From assembly GCA_963978545.1 (NCBI GenBank), contig OZ021727.1, positions 20,615,943 through 20,679,942 on the forward strand: 64,000 nucleotides of DNA. Reading direction: 5' to 3'. Source of the DNA: Linyphia triangularis (Eukaryota; Arthropoda; Arachnida; Araneae; Linyphiidae). A program made the translations under genes and the position numbers. How positions within the stretch are numbered: the first letter of the stretch is position 1; each line of letters opens with the position of its first letter. Positions 9,481 to 20,130 of the stretch are shown piece by piece. The notes below the pieces were generated by a model. It saw only the letters and a program-made list of their open reading frames with translations, did no database searches and had not been told where the DNA came from.

Positions 9481-10060
9481 TCCTCGACCAATTGAAGTAT
9501 CATCCTGATCAATTCAACTTTTTTCGCCATTAAAGCATTTTTTTTTTAAATTTCGCAGATGGGGATATTTAGAACACCTAAAGAAGCATTACCACAGCGA
9601 TTTTGATCAAAATCGTTAGAGCCGTTTTTTTAGCAATCATTGAAAAACATGGTTTTTTCAATGGCAGCTACCTTATGCACATGAGCGATTTTGACGAAAC
9701 TCTTAATTGTAGGTCCCTGTGCCATTACCAACCTTCATACCAAATTTGAACATCGTAGGTCCTTTTTTTAGGGAGTTATGCTGACCACAGACATACATTT
9801 TTTCTCGATCACTTTTTTGAAATCAGGATGTTCCAAAACGTAAGGGAATGCATTTTTGCCGAATGTTATACTTTTATTAACCCTATGTAATATGGGTAAT
9901 TGAAAGTAAATAATATTAAAACTTAATATTTGAACTTACAAAATCATAAATCCCCAAAACAATAGCTAACGTTAAAAACAAACCCAAATATAAGATATAT
10001 TACCACAAAACAATAGCTAACATTAAAAACAAACCAAGTATAAGATGTATTACGCTCCGA
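9480..10060 (+). mobile_element. element F2 (5'-truncated) with a ~60-bp tandem duplication
   Basis: The blocks TTTTTAGCAATCATTGAAAA, CACTTTTTTGAAATCAGGAT and GGGTAATTGAAAGTAAA occur in the same order as in F1 and F3. Downstream, about 9954-10053, a unit with AAACAATAGCTAACGTTAAA is repeated once in tandem with few changes. The minus-strand frame at 9944-10156 is only a translation of that duplication. Confidence 0.65.
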
Positions 10061-11010
10061 GTAAACCGAAATAGAAAATTCGAGAAAAGCAATAAAAAAA
10101 AGGAATATGTTCTGAAAAGAACAACAATTTAAGATAGCTTGTGTCGTCTCCAACAAGCGGTTACCATAATGGCGCTCAGCCCAAAGAATATATTTTTATA
10201 ACGTAAAAAACACAATTCACAACTTTTCTTCCAAAAAATTAAAACAACCGATTTCAAAAAAACTGATCGTTGCCAATTCAAAAATACAAAAGAATACAAG
10301 GACATTAATAATAAAACAACACATGTAGATTATGCAAACTTTTAAAATGTGCAATTAAAAAAAAAATTAAAAATGCCACCAAATAAATGCCGAAAATCAG
10401 TTTTTGGCAGAAAGTTAATTAAAATAATAATCAGACTTTAAACCTGAATGACGTCACACTTGGAGTTTGTGCATGTTGTTTGTCGAAATGACGCAACTGT
10501 CCAACCTCCACGTCCCTGCTCACCCTTTTTGAAATGAGCAAAGTGCTTTCGATCGCGTGAAGGAGGGGGAAAAAAAAAAAAAAAAAAAGAGTTTTAGTAT
10601 TCCCTAAAACATGATGTATCTAATTAATTTTTTTATCATCCAACGAACTTTTTAAAAACATCCGCAAAAGAAGATATCAAATATTCTAACCTTATTTTTT
10701 TCAATGGAAAAAAGTAAGTATTTCAAGTATTTATTGACATAGAAAAGTAGACAAATTTTTCTCATTGGATTACCATTGCGGCCGAATTTTGAAATTTAAT
10801 TAAAAAATTAAAAAAAAAAAAAAAAAAATCTTTTGCAACTTAACGAATGCAGAAACTACTAATGCTTCAAATTTCACAGTTATCTTTGCACCAGAAATTG
10901 GAACACGCTGCACAGAATTCGATTCCTTACTCTTTTTTTTTATATAGAGAGAAACTGCGTTATCATTTCTTCTGAAGAAACTTCATAACAATATATTTAC
11001 GTTTTTTTCA
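10060..11010. other. AT-rich unassigned sequence with A-tracts
   Basis: It contains poly-A runs near 10569 and 10811 and a CACGTCCCTGCTCACCC patch near 10510. No gene or shared repeat is recognised. Confidence 0.35.
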
Positions 11011-11016
11011 ATGGAA

Positions 11017-11201
11017 ATGGTTGGTTGGTTGTTTTCAGATTATCTGGCGCCGTCAGCAACGCAAGGGCTATAATGCGCCGAAACATTCGTCATTAGACAA
11101 GCCAACATACATTTACAAACACCCAGGCCAACACGGGACTCGGAACCCGCAACCTCGCGGTCTAGAAGCTAGCACGCTAACCACTATACCGTTTGGTCGG
11201 C
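11017..11201 (-). mobile_element. tRNA-derived SINE, family A, copy 6 (full length)
   Basis: Complete head (GCCGACCAAACGGTATAGTG on the minus strand) and body with a (GGTT)n tail complement. Only GGAAA is shared by the two flanks, so the target duplication is not convincing. The open frame at 11021-11236 translates this copy and is not a gene. Confidence 0.88.
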
Positions 11202-11239
11202 GGAAAAAATCAGGGAAATGTCAGGGAGCTTTTTAAAAT

Positions 11240-11640
11240 TTCATGAAAATATCAAAGTATAATGAAGTGGCGATAATAGGCCAATAATGGGTATTGCGCT
11301 GTATTGCATTTGCGGCGTCAAAATTGTTTCAAAATATTGCGTGCTTTCTTTACGGTTTAAAAAATAAATCTTGTGTGTTTGTATAATGAGGTAACTACAA
11401 AAGATCAAACAAAATTGAAGAATGTCAGCTCTGGTTGGGACCATATCGAAAACTGAGTAAGCTGTTCCCAAAGCATATGTTTCAACTGTCAATAACTTTT
11501 GAAAATAAATATTTACGAGTTACTGAAACACATTTTTACTTTCATTTACCCATATGTTTACATAGGATAATAAAGTAAAGCATTTGGTTAAAAAAATGCG
11601 ATTTTTTTTTTTTTTTTTTTTTTTTTTGTATGCATTTCTC
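11240..11640. other. unassigned sequence
   Basis: An 83-codon minus-strand frame (11241-11492) shows no family motif, and a long T-tract lies at 11606-11628. Confidence 0.3.
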
Positions 11641-11654
11641 CACGTTAAGCCCTA

Positions 11655-11837
11655 AAGCTTGGCGTCCACTATCGCTGAGCAGAGTAGAGTAGAGCAGAGC
11701 GGAGTGGATTAGAGCCAATTACAAGTTTGTCATTGTAGCACGAGCCTCGTACTACAATGGACGTCGGCAGCCTTACAATTGGCTCTAATCAAGTCCACTC
11801 CACTCTGCTCTGCTCAGCGATAGTGAACGCCAAGCTT
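11655..11837. mobile_element. AAGCTTGGCG palindromic MITE, copy 1 (183 bp)
   Basis: The terminal inverted repeats run AAGCTTGGCGTCCACTATCG and continue into AGAGTAGAGTAGAGCAGAGC, a degenerate pentamer tract. They pair with the right arm over ~65 bp. CTA lies immediately outside both ends (11652-11654 and 11838-11840), a candidate 3-bp target duplication. A second copy is at 29096-29255. The superfamily is not certain. Confidence 0.85.
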
Positions 11838-12049
11838 CTATATTTAAAATTTGTAATGTGGTTGCTATAATAACCCTATAACAGTTTACTATAAGAACTA
11901 TAAATAATTTGAAGTTTGTTAGTTATGATGAGTTATCGCTGCAATTTGGCGGCTTTTATCTAGTACCCGTCTAACGGAAGAGTACTTAAAATGTAGCATA
12001 CAGCTTGTCATTTTTAAATCCTCTATATTAACTTTGATTTTGGGTGTGT

Positions 12050-12490
12050 GGGGGGGGGGGGAGGGATGGAGGCTGAGTATGTCAATGGTGGGCAAATATA
12101 CGGAGGCGTGATTAACCCCCCTTTCCGTTATCCAATCAGACTGAAACTTGGCAGATAGATTCGATGTCGATGACAATGCATTCTATCAAATTTTGGGGAT
12201 TTCACTGTAGCTAAAAAGTCACTTTTACGGAATACTAATAAACCAACTTGCCTTCATCCAATCTCGCTGAAATTGCATTTGACCGATCCTTGAAGAAACT
12301 TTTTCCTAGTGCCAAAATTATTTTAATAAATAAATAAAAAAACTTGTTTTAATAAGAATAAATAAAAGATATTTGGATGTGAATACACAAATTTAAGGAA
12401 TAAATTTTGAAAAGTATAGTTTACCGCATATTTTGCAGATACAGATATTTTTAATATTTAAAGTTAGATGCAAACACTAAGCATAAAAAT
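12050..12490 (+). repeat. repeat family B, copy 1
   Basis: The blocks ATCCAATCAGACTGAAACTT, GACAATGCATTCTATCAAAT, TTTACGGAATACTAATAAAC and ACCGCATATTTTGCAGA recur in reverse order and orientation at 62280-63050. The distal half recurs at 13360-13735. It is therefore a dispersed element of about 450 bp or more. A G-run at 12051-12061 marks its left side. No ORF of known family is seen. Confidence 0.65.
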
Positions 12491-12499
12491 CGGCAATGT

Positions 12500-13015
12500 A
12501 CAAAAATTATTTAAAAACTTTATGTTTACGCGTTGTATTATAACAAGTTATTTAGGCTAACTATTATCATCATAGAGACGAATAACTGAGTTTCGGCACC
12601 AGCGCCATCTACAAGAAGGGCTAATCAAGAATTGCACCAACATCCAATTTCGATTTGCCTCAAAGTGAATAGTATAAAGAATTGTGTGCGCTTTTCGCCC
12701 TGGAAACCGCACCAATGATCCATTTTATGGAAACTGAGGCCTCAATAATATTGCGATGACTCAACTTCCTGCGTCGACTTATTTGATCACGCTTGTTTCC
12801 AGTATCCGGCACGGAAATGTTAGTTAATATCCGGCGGTTTGTACATACATTGTAATAACTATTTATAGGAAAATCTATTTATAAATAAATTAGTTTCTGA
12901 GACATTATATTAAGGTGTCTTCCTTTTCAACTTCTTCCGAAATTATGTCATACAAAGTGGGGGCTTTTTTTTTTTTTTTTAGGTATAGTGGGGATGAAAC
13001 ATGCTGTTTAAATTA
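12500..13015. other. unassigned sequence
   Basis: It includes a CCAGCGCCATCTACAAG motif near 12600 and a moderately GC-rich patch at 12670-12840 (GGAAACCGCACCAATGATCC). I recognise no gene. Confidence 0.35.
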
Positions 13016-13375
13016 AATAGAAAACTATTTTAATTTTCATTTATAATCGATAGACATTAATTGAAAACAATTTATGTCATTTCATTAGGTGATCTTTTTC
13101 GTACCTATCACCAAACTTAAAAGTTTTACAGAGAGTAGTTTCTAAATGCCCTGGATAGAAGATTGTACCATAGCGAGTATAGGAAATGACCCTTACTAGG
13201 TAGAGGTCGGAAATATCGATCAAAATATATATCGATTCTATATCGTTGCAGAGAAAAAAACATAGGTAAAATATCGATACATCGATACGTGATTTTTTTA
13301 ATTTGATTTTCAATTTTGCCAGAAACGAAGTTTTATGCGGCAAATTTCTACTTTTCATAAATTTATGCCAAAATT

Positions 13376-13580
13376 GTTTTAATAAATAAATTATAAAAAT
13401 TGTTTTAATAAATAAATTATAAAAATCGTTTTAATAAATAAATTATGAAAATTGTTTTAATAAATAAATTATAAAAATTGTTTTAATAAATAAATTATAA
13501 AAATTGTTTTAATAAATAAATTATAAAAATTGTTTTAATAAATAAATTATAAATATTGTTTTAATAAATAAATTATATTA
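13376..13580 (+). repeat. 26-bp minisatellite
   Basis: About eight head-to-tail units of TTGTTTTAATAAATAAATTA(TAAAAA). Units differ by single bases, such as AAATCG or GAAAAT variants. At the matching place the other family B copies (12320 and 62360) have at most one such unit, so the array expanded only here. Confidence 0.9.
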
Positions 13581-13737
13581 ATCAGAATAAATAAAATACA
13601 TTTGGATGTCAATGCATAAATTCCAAAGAAGACATTTTGAAAAATAGTTTATCGTATATTTTGCGGATAGAGAAGTTTTTAATATTTAAAATTAGTTGCA
13701 AATTCCAGGCACACGCTGGCAACAGAAAGACTCTATC

Positions 13738-13924
13738 GCCGACCAAATGGTATAATGGTTAGCATACTATAGCTTCTAAACAGCGAGGTTGCGGGTTCGA
13801 GTCCCGTGTAAGGCATGGGTGTTTGTAAATGTATGTTGGCTTGTCAAATGACGAATGTTTCGGCGCATTATAGTCCTCGTGTTACTGACTGCGCCAGAAA
13901 ATCTGAAAATAACCAACCAACCAA
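13738..13924 (+). mobile_element. tRNA-derived SINE, family A, copy 7
   Basis: Full-length copy beginning GCCGACCAAATGGTATAATG, with B box GGGTTCGAGTCCCG and tail (AACC)n. Its changes relative to copy 2 (TAGCATACTATAGC, AAAATAACC) mark it as older. It lies inside the hAT element, so the order is M1, then hAT, then SINE. I found no convincing target duplication. Confidence 0.88.
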
Positions 13925-14224
13925 AGGCGCTTTGTTAATGACTACTAATAAGTGATCTTATCTCTCCATTACATTATGTTTTCTTTTTGGTTAGGGTGCC
14001 ATTTTAACTGTCTCACAGCCAAGTCCAAACTTTAGTTTTGAAATTTTTAAAAATTGAATAAAGAAAATCGAAAAAACACATGGAACTACAAAACGATCAT
14101 CAAAAAACTAAAAATGTTTGAAAATATCGATATATATATATTTAATATCGATAAAAATATCGTCGTATCGATATATCGCCGACCTCTATTACTAGGACTT
14201 CCTATTTAGTATATAATTTTTTAT

Positions 14225-14670
14225 AAAATATAGTCTTTACTCCACTTTTCTGGACTTGAAGTTCTATTCGTCATTTCTTCGACCGACAGCTGAACTTTAT
14301 GCTGATATTTGCAAAACCTAAAGTTTTCGGTGAAATATTTTCTACCATTAATTTGTATTTTCGTAACCTCGTTCAATTATGTTCGCGAGGATAGCAAATG
14401 ATATGAAAAGTGAATTGATGATCGGTGCTTCTTTTTAGGGTTACAAAAACAGATAAAATTGGGCAAAGAATACCTGCTGGCCATTAAGTGGGAAGCTGGG
14501 TTAACCAAACAAGTCAACACTTACAGCAAAGCATTCCATTTGAGTGATATTTATATTGCAGAAAAGAATTAGAACGCCACATTCAAAATTGATAAATTTT
14601 TTATGTCTGTCAAACATTTACTAAGCAAAGTATGTGTGGACCCTACTTGGCAAGAAAGATCGACAAGGGA
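14225..14670. other. unassigned sequence
   Basis: No gene or shared repeat recognised. Confidence 0.3.
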
Positions 14671-14686
14671 CAAGAATGAATTTGAT

Positions 14687-14972
14687 TTGGTTTGAAATTT
14701 CCGACTGTCTATTTCTTTCACTTATAAAGTGCTTAACACAGCCATATACGTTCGTAATTTTGAGCATCTAGCAGAATACGAGATCGAAATATTCTAGCGT
14801 GAATCCCTCTCTCCAACCCCACCACACCAACGAGAGGACATTAAGGCCACGACAGATTAAATGTTCGCCAGTCCCCATTAGGTACACATCGATATTTGGC
14901 GGACCGAAGACCGAACCCACAATTCTCCGATCATGAGTTCGAAACTCGGCCGTTAGGCTATCGAAGTCTCAG
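14687..14972 (-). mobile_element. tRNA-derived SINE, family D (286 bp)
   Basis: A perfect 13-bp duplication, GAATGAATTTGAT, flanks it (14674-14686 and 14973-14985). On the minus strand the copy starts right at the duplication with a tRNA-like head: A box TAGCCTAACGG and a diverged B box GTGGGTTCGGTC about 40 bp later. The body follows (GACTGGCGAACATTTAATCT, TTAATGTCCTCTCGTTGG). A head abutting the duplication is strong evidence for a retroposed SINE. It is the only copy in the window and is unrelated to family A in its body. Confidence 0.75.
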
Positions 14973-14989
14973 GAATGAATTTGATGCAA

Positions 14990-15780
14990 AACAAAACTAA
15001 TGCCAATCCTCTCGTCTGACTCATTGGTTGCCAATTTTACATTAAGAAATAAAAAAATAAAAAATAATCACTATTTTCTCTCCGGGCTCTTTCGGAAAAT
15101 TGGACGGCTTCGAAAATGACAGAGAGTGAAAAAGGATAGAAGTTTTTGGGACCCGTTACAGCGATCACGTGCGGCTATTTACCACTGACTTACCGGTCTG
15201 ACGGGTCTGATCGCGCATGCCTAGCTATGACGTCATGTCAGGAAAGGCAAAATGCGTGTTTGGCCTGGAAAAAGGAACCGGTTGTGTTGCCGAACACAGG
15301 TGCATAGTTATTTTTTTATTTTTTATTTCTGGTTTACATTCGCATTAGCGGAGAATTTCTTTCAGATGATAGGTTGTGCGGAGTCGTTTTTTAATATCGA
15401 GTTTTTGAAGAGCCTGGGATGTATCATTATGTTAATGACTGTTGCGAAGTCGAAGTGTTTTTTTATAGTTTGATTTCAGAATCGAGCAGAGGGGATAAGA
15501 AAGAAAAAAAAATAGCAATCAACAACACTTTTCCTTGTCCGAGAACCAAGATTACTTTCTTTTTTCTTAAGTTTAAGAAGGGGGATTGTTTTCGTTTGGT
15601 CCAAGAGAACTTTTTCTGGTTTAGAGCTTCTCTTTGTGTTTATAAATGTAAGAAAAAAAAAAGGAGAAAGAATCCACGGTTAAGGTTGTTCTTTTCTTAA
15701 CGAAAATAACATATTTCTGTAACTAGACAGAAAAAGGATTGTAAACTGTGGGCAAACTACGGGAAGTTTATACATCCATA
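14990..15780. other. unassigned sequence with overlapping open frames
   Basis: Two plus-strand frames (15252-15473 and 15419-15700) run through T- and A-rich sequence. They are rich in F and K, as expected from homopolymers, and lack motifs. A GC-richer patch at 15150-15290 is unassigned. Confidence 0.35.
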
Positions 15781-15787
15781 TTTTTAA

Positions 15788-16528
15788 CCCTTTCAGTCCC
15801 AGTGATGCCAATTGGAATCACAACATTTACGAATTTTTTTCTCCTCACCTAATACTCCCAGTGAATTCGAATCAACGTTTTTACAATCATCAAATTATTC
15901 TCTGCCCAAATATATTTTTCTTTTTTACCAATGGCTGCACGGGTTCTGTTTGATGAATGAAATGAAGCTTTTTTATGTTTTCTCAATTCCGGAAAAGATG
16001 CCGAAATTAATTTCATTTTTTAAGTAATTTAAATTAAATAACTCTTTCAAATATGTTCGTATTATTTTCTTTAGTATTTAAAAATTATATATTAACTGTT
16101 TTTAAAGAATAAATATTTTTAAATTTTAACATTTGCAATGATTGAAAAGTGATGATTCCATTTGGCATCAGTGGGAGTTGAGTGCAACTCAACACCTTTT
16201 CCCATTTATATTATTTATTTTAGATTCGTACTGTTTTTACCACGTTTTTGCCATTTTTTTCTAGCAGTATTCACTACGTTAAGATATATTTATGACTAAA
16301 TAGAAAATTTCAAATTTTATTTGATTTATTTAGAAATGCCGAAGCGAAATAGCTTAGACTTGTTCGATACCTAATGCCCAATGATGCCTTTTGGAATCAT
16401 TTTTAATTTTAATTAAAAAATTAAACAAAAAAATTTGCTTTCAACCCTGTTATTCTGGATATCAAATGAGTATATTTTATAAATTTCAGATTTTTAAAAT
16501 GAAAAATAAATAATTGGAACTGAAAGGG
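15788..16528. mobile_element. piggyBac-like MITE (741 bp)
   Basis: The element is bounded by TTAA at 15784-15787 and 16529-16532 and begins CCCTTTCAGTCCCAG. Its right end reads GGAACTGAAAGGG. TTAA target duplication plus CCCTTT-type termini is characteristic of the piggyBac superfamily. Inside, a GATGCCnnnTGGAATCA-like motif appears near the left end (about 15804), inverted in the middle (about 16151, TGATTCCATTTGGCATCA) and again near 16382. There is no transposase; short open frames such as 15812-16027 show no family motif. Confidence 0.88.
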
Positions 16529-16534
16529 TTAAAA

Positions 16535-18030
16535 ACTAATACTGTCCGTTTTGGTTATTTATAATATAAAAATTTTAACAGAAACTTCCATTTTCACATT
16601 AAATTTGCAATATTTTGAATTTCCACAGGGGATTTAGCTCGACATCTTAATTTCTGTAGTTTGCTTTTTTTTTTTTTTATTTATTCATCAAAAATTAATT
16701 ACAAAAATTCAACCTACTGTAGTAATGAAATGTTTTATTGAAAGCAATTTTTGCAGTTACATGATTGTAACAAATTGTAACATGCGTCCAATCCACCAGC
16801 AGGATCTTGGAATTAAGAATTGTATAAGGTTGAGTTTCATCCAAATGTGAATAAGTTTTTAGACATACAGTTGTTCCTGCTCTAATATTTATACTTGTCT
16901 TACCTGATGCTTTTATATTTATACTAACCTTAATATTTATACTTGGACATTAGTAAACGACCCTCTAAAAATCCACTGAAAATTTTTTCATAGTCTTATT
17001 CTTGATTTAATTATCTCCACTTGTTTATTTTAGAAATATTTTTGAAAGATTGTTTATGGTATATTTGCTTGCATTCTATTTAATAATATTCACGAATAAA
17101 TCTTACGTATATTTATATATATTTTTTTAAATTCTTGCTAGGATTTGAATGTTTACTCTATGCTACATTGGTATGATAAAGTATCTTATGACTATAGTAC
17201 ATGCAAAGAAAGAAAACTTCAGTATGGGTTCGGATAAAAATTAACGGAGGTTTGTTAGTTCACCACTTGTTGATTCCAGCTAACAAAGTTATACTTTCGC
17301 ACCTGAGAAAAAATTGTCCGTTAAAAAAAAAAGGCATAACAAAACTTCTTATATCTTAAGTTCATCTGAGAAGCTCTTTCTGTTTCAAATTTAACTTCGA
17401 TACAAGGATGCTACTACCATGAAGGATTAAAGGAATTCTATCGTTTGAAAATTAAAAATAAATAAAGAGAAGAGTGACTTTTAATAAAGAAGAAAAAAAT
17501 TTCATTTGAGTTTTAAATTATTAATTTGAACAGCTAACTAATGCGCCACTATTAATTAATATTTTATTAGAAATTCAGTTTAAAATTTTAAAAATTCTAA
17601 TTTTGAACAAAAACTTTTAAATGTTTTGCTACCATCCTGTATGCGATATACACCCAACTGCAAATATTCCTGCCAGCGCCCAATCTTTGATAAATAACCG
17701 CAATTAATTTGTTTGAAGAATGTTTATATAATTAGTTTGTATCGAAAATACCTCATTTGCGTTTTCCATTTCTTCCCAGGTAAAACAGCAGTATTGGCCA
17801 ATATTGGAAACAGGGGTTCTAGAAGATTGGCAAATTCTGGCCGAAACTCGAGCCTCGTTCCAAAATAATTGATTTGATTTTTTTTATTAAACATATCGAA
17901 AACACCACAGAACATATTTTTTTACCCTCTGCCTTTTCTTATAAATAAAACATTTCAATTTTAAAACTGTGCATCAGCATTACAAAACATCAAGTATATT
18001 TTAACCAGTATTGGACAAGATTGGCCAATA
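16535..18030. other. AT-rich unassigned sequence
   Basis: Around 17795-18030 several ATTGGCCAATAT-like words recur, but they form no clear array. I recognise no gene. Confidence 0.35.
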
Positions 18031-18033
18031 TCT

Positions 18034-18252
18034 GGGTATTTTTCCGTTAAAGGGGACCGTTGGCAATATTCAAGTACGGTAGGGATTCTGCGCCAAGGTA
18101 ATTTTCGCCAATAAATGGCAGTAGCAGCCATTTTTTAACAACAAGTGAAATGCCTATAGTTGCCATAATTCGGCGCGGTTTTATGTAAACTATTCTTGGC
18201 GCAGAAATCCGTACCGTACTTGGATTTGGCAAACGGCCCCCTTTAACGGAAA
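18034..18252. mobile_element. palindromic MITE (~215 bp)
   Basis: The inverted arms read TTTTCCGTTAAAGGGG...TTCAAGTACGGTAGGG and CCGTACCGTACTTGGATTTG...CCCTTTAACGGAAAAG. TTCTGCGCCAAG and CTTGGCGCAGAA pair further inside. CCAATATCTG occurs on both sides (about 18025 and 18252), a possible 10-bp target duplication. Similar words recur nearby, so that duplication is uncertain. Confidence 0.7.
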
Positions 18253-18259
18253 AGTGCCA

Positions 18260-19340
18260 ATATCTGTAACAATGGCCGTTTTACATCAATCCACATCGGG
18301 ATTGATTAATGTCAAGCGATATTGGCCAGCGTGCTACTGGGGTTGCAACATGACACCGAATTCAATTCATATATTCATTCAAACCCACTTCCTTCTGCAA
18401 TTGCGCAGTCTGTGCAACTAACAAGTAGCATCTGATTTTGCGCAATCTGTGCGAGCAACAAGTAGTAAACAATGACAAACAATGCGGGAATAACAGATGA
18501 GCCACGATCTTTTTATACACTAATAACATCTGTAACAGAATGTAACAAATAACTCCATTGAATCACGAAATTATAGGAAATGACAGTTGTCTTATTAGGT
18601 TCTACAACGGTGCAATGCGACGTTGATGAATGGATGCAAGATGTCGTATGCAAATGCAAGCCAGAAAATTGCGGTGGTTAGTGTACCCTTCAGGCATGCT
18701 AATTTTTTTTTTAGTATAATCTGTTTGGAACAAAGAAAGAATGAAATGGTTTCTTAAAAGTTCTTTTCTAAAAACTTCTACGTGGAGAGATGAAAGATTA
18801 TAAGGTGAAATGCTAAACAAGAGGAATGACTTCACTTCATTTTTTGTGTGTTATTTCAAGGTGAGTCGGCTGCATAATGGGTTTTATTCAATTAGATCTG
18901 TACTCTAATCAACTGAAATAATAAATGGTCTTTTGTGGAAATCAATTATACTTGTCCGCTTGGTGTAACTACGGTTGCGATATATACTCAATTACCGTTT
19001 GAGAAATAATTCATGAGAAATCTGATTGTTTCACATCAATGGTAAATTATACAAAGCAGGAATGTGCGGTAGCTCACTTTTTTTCGTGAGACATTGATAG
19101 AAAAGGTTCTTTTTTATAATTAATTTCAAACAGCCTATGTTTAAATTGCTAGCATTTAAAACAGTTAAATGCTGACTTTCATATTTCATGAGTGCTGTAA
19201 TTTCCCAACCATAGTGCATACCTGTTTTCATGTAATTTTGAAGATTATATTCACAGCAATTTGTTTGCTCTCAGAAATAAAAACCGTTCCAGTTACCCTC
19301 TACTACCTTTCTCACTGCCATTATTCATTTTCTGTCACTG
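18260..19340. other. unassigned sequence
   Basis: It includes a doubled TTGCGCAGTCTGTGCAACTA / TTGCGCAATCTGTGCGAGCA pair at 18400 and 18436 with the word AACAAGTAG after each, a small local duplication. No gene recognised. Confidence 0.35.
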
Positions 19341-19344
19341 ATAG

Positions 19345-20005
19345 AGCCAGGGTTGTGAAACATCGCACAACTTTCAATTACACTATAATATTGGTCATTG
19401 CATTCAAATTTGATTTGAAATGGTGTTTATTCACGGTTTTCATATTTTCACTGCAATGTTTTTTATAAGGGCAAAAAAAAAAAAAAAAGCCCGCTTCGAT
19501 AAACATTATTGTTGTTGGGCTATACTCAAGGACAGAGAACTTTGTATAAAACACATTTGGTTTTTTTTTTTTTTTTTTTTTTAACTTTTCGCGCTTTTAT
19601 CGCATTTCTACGGGAATTCTGGAAATGGGGATGATTAGAGTATTTTAGTGATTCACAGTGATCACAGTGATTTAAATCAAAATCTTTATGGCCGTTTTTT
19701 AGCAATTGCTGAAAAACTCGATTTTCATGATTTCAAACCTTAAGCGCATGCACGAGTTTGACGAAAACTTTAATGGTATCCCCATGGCCCACTACTAACT
19801 CGTGCACTAAATTTAAACAACGTAGGTCAATTTGTTCGGGAGCTATGCCGACCACAGACAGACATTTTTTCTATACCATTTTTTTGACATCAGAATATTC
19901 CAAAACGTAAAGAAATGGGAGGAGGGGTGGGGATCGAAAATTTTTCTTACCGAAAACAGCACTTTCATTACTCTATGTTAACAAATCGGTAATTGAAAGT
20001 AAAAA
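19345..20005 (+). mobile_element. element F3
   Basis: It opens CAGGGTTGTGAAACATCGCA and CAACTTTCAATTACACTATA, then carries GACATCAGAATATTCCAAAA and ends near CGGTAATTGAAAGTAAA. The order of blocks matches F1, with A/T-tracts at 19475-19490 and 19560-19582. This copy is free of SINEs and gives the empty arrangement for the two SINE sites in F1. No ORF of known family. Confidence 0.7.
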
Positions 20006-20130
20006 ACGACAGTTTTTACAGAATAAAACACACGTCACTGGTAAGTGAGACTTACCAATTAAAAGTTGGAAAAGAGTACTATTTAATCAGTCATTAAATC
20101 GCTAGAACGTGACATTAACTTGAACAAAAA

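Larger units (their letters stand above)
13201..14188. mobile_element. non-autonomous hAT element (988 bp)
   Basis: The terminal repeats are TAGAGGTCGG at the left and CGCCGACCTCTA at the right. They are flanked by a perfect 8-bp duplication, TTACTAGG, at 13193-13200 and 14189-14196. An 8-bp duplication with short TIRs is the hAT hallmark. Many ATCGAT/ATCGATA motifs cluster just inside both ends, which may be subterminal transposase-binding repeats. The interior holds a family B fragment, a 26-bp minisatellite and a SINE. No transposase remnant is visible, so any movement needed a partner element. Confidence 0.9.
13020..14225. mobile_element. M1 MITE right arm, copy c, split by a hAT element
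   Basis: 13020-13192 contains the M1 right-arm blocks (TTATGTCATTTCATTAGG, GTAGTTTCTAAATGCC, CATAGCGAGTATAGG). After the inserted element at 13201-14188 the arm resumes as TTACTAGGACTTCC, which corresponds to CTATTAGGATTTCC in copy d. M1 was therefore the target and predates the hAT insertion. Confidence 0.7.

Noticed and set aside
9944..10156. 70-codon minus-strand frame with internal protein repeats
   Set aside because: The apparent protein repeat (FVFNVSYCF twice) is only the tandem duplication of an AT-rich DNA segment.
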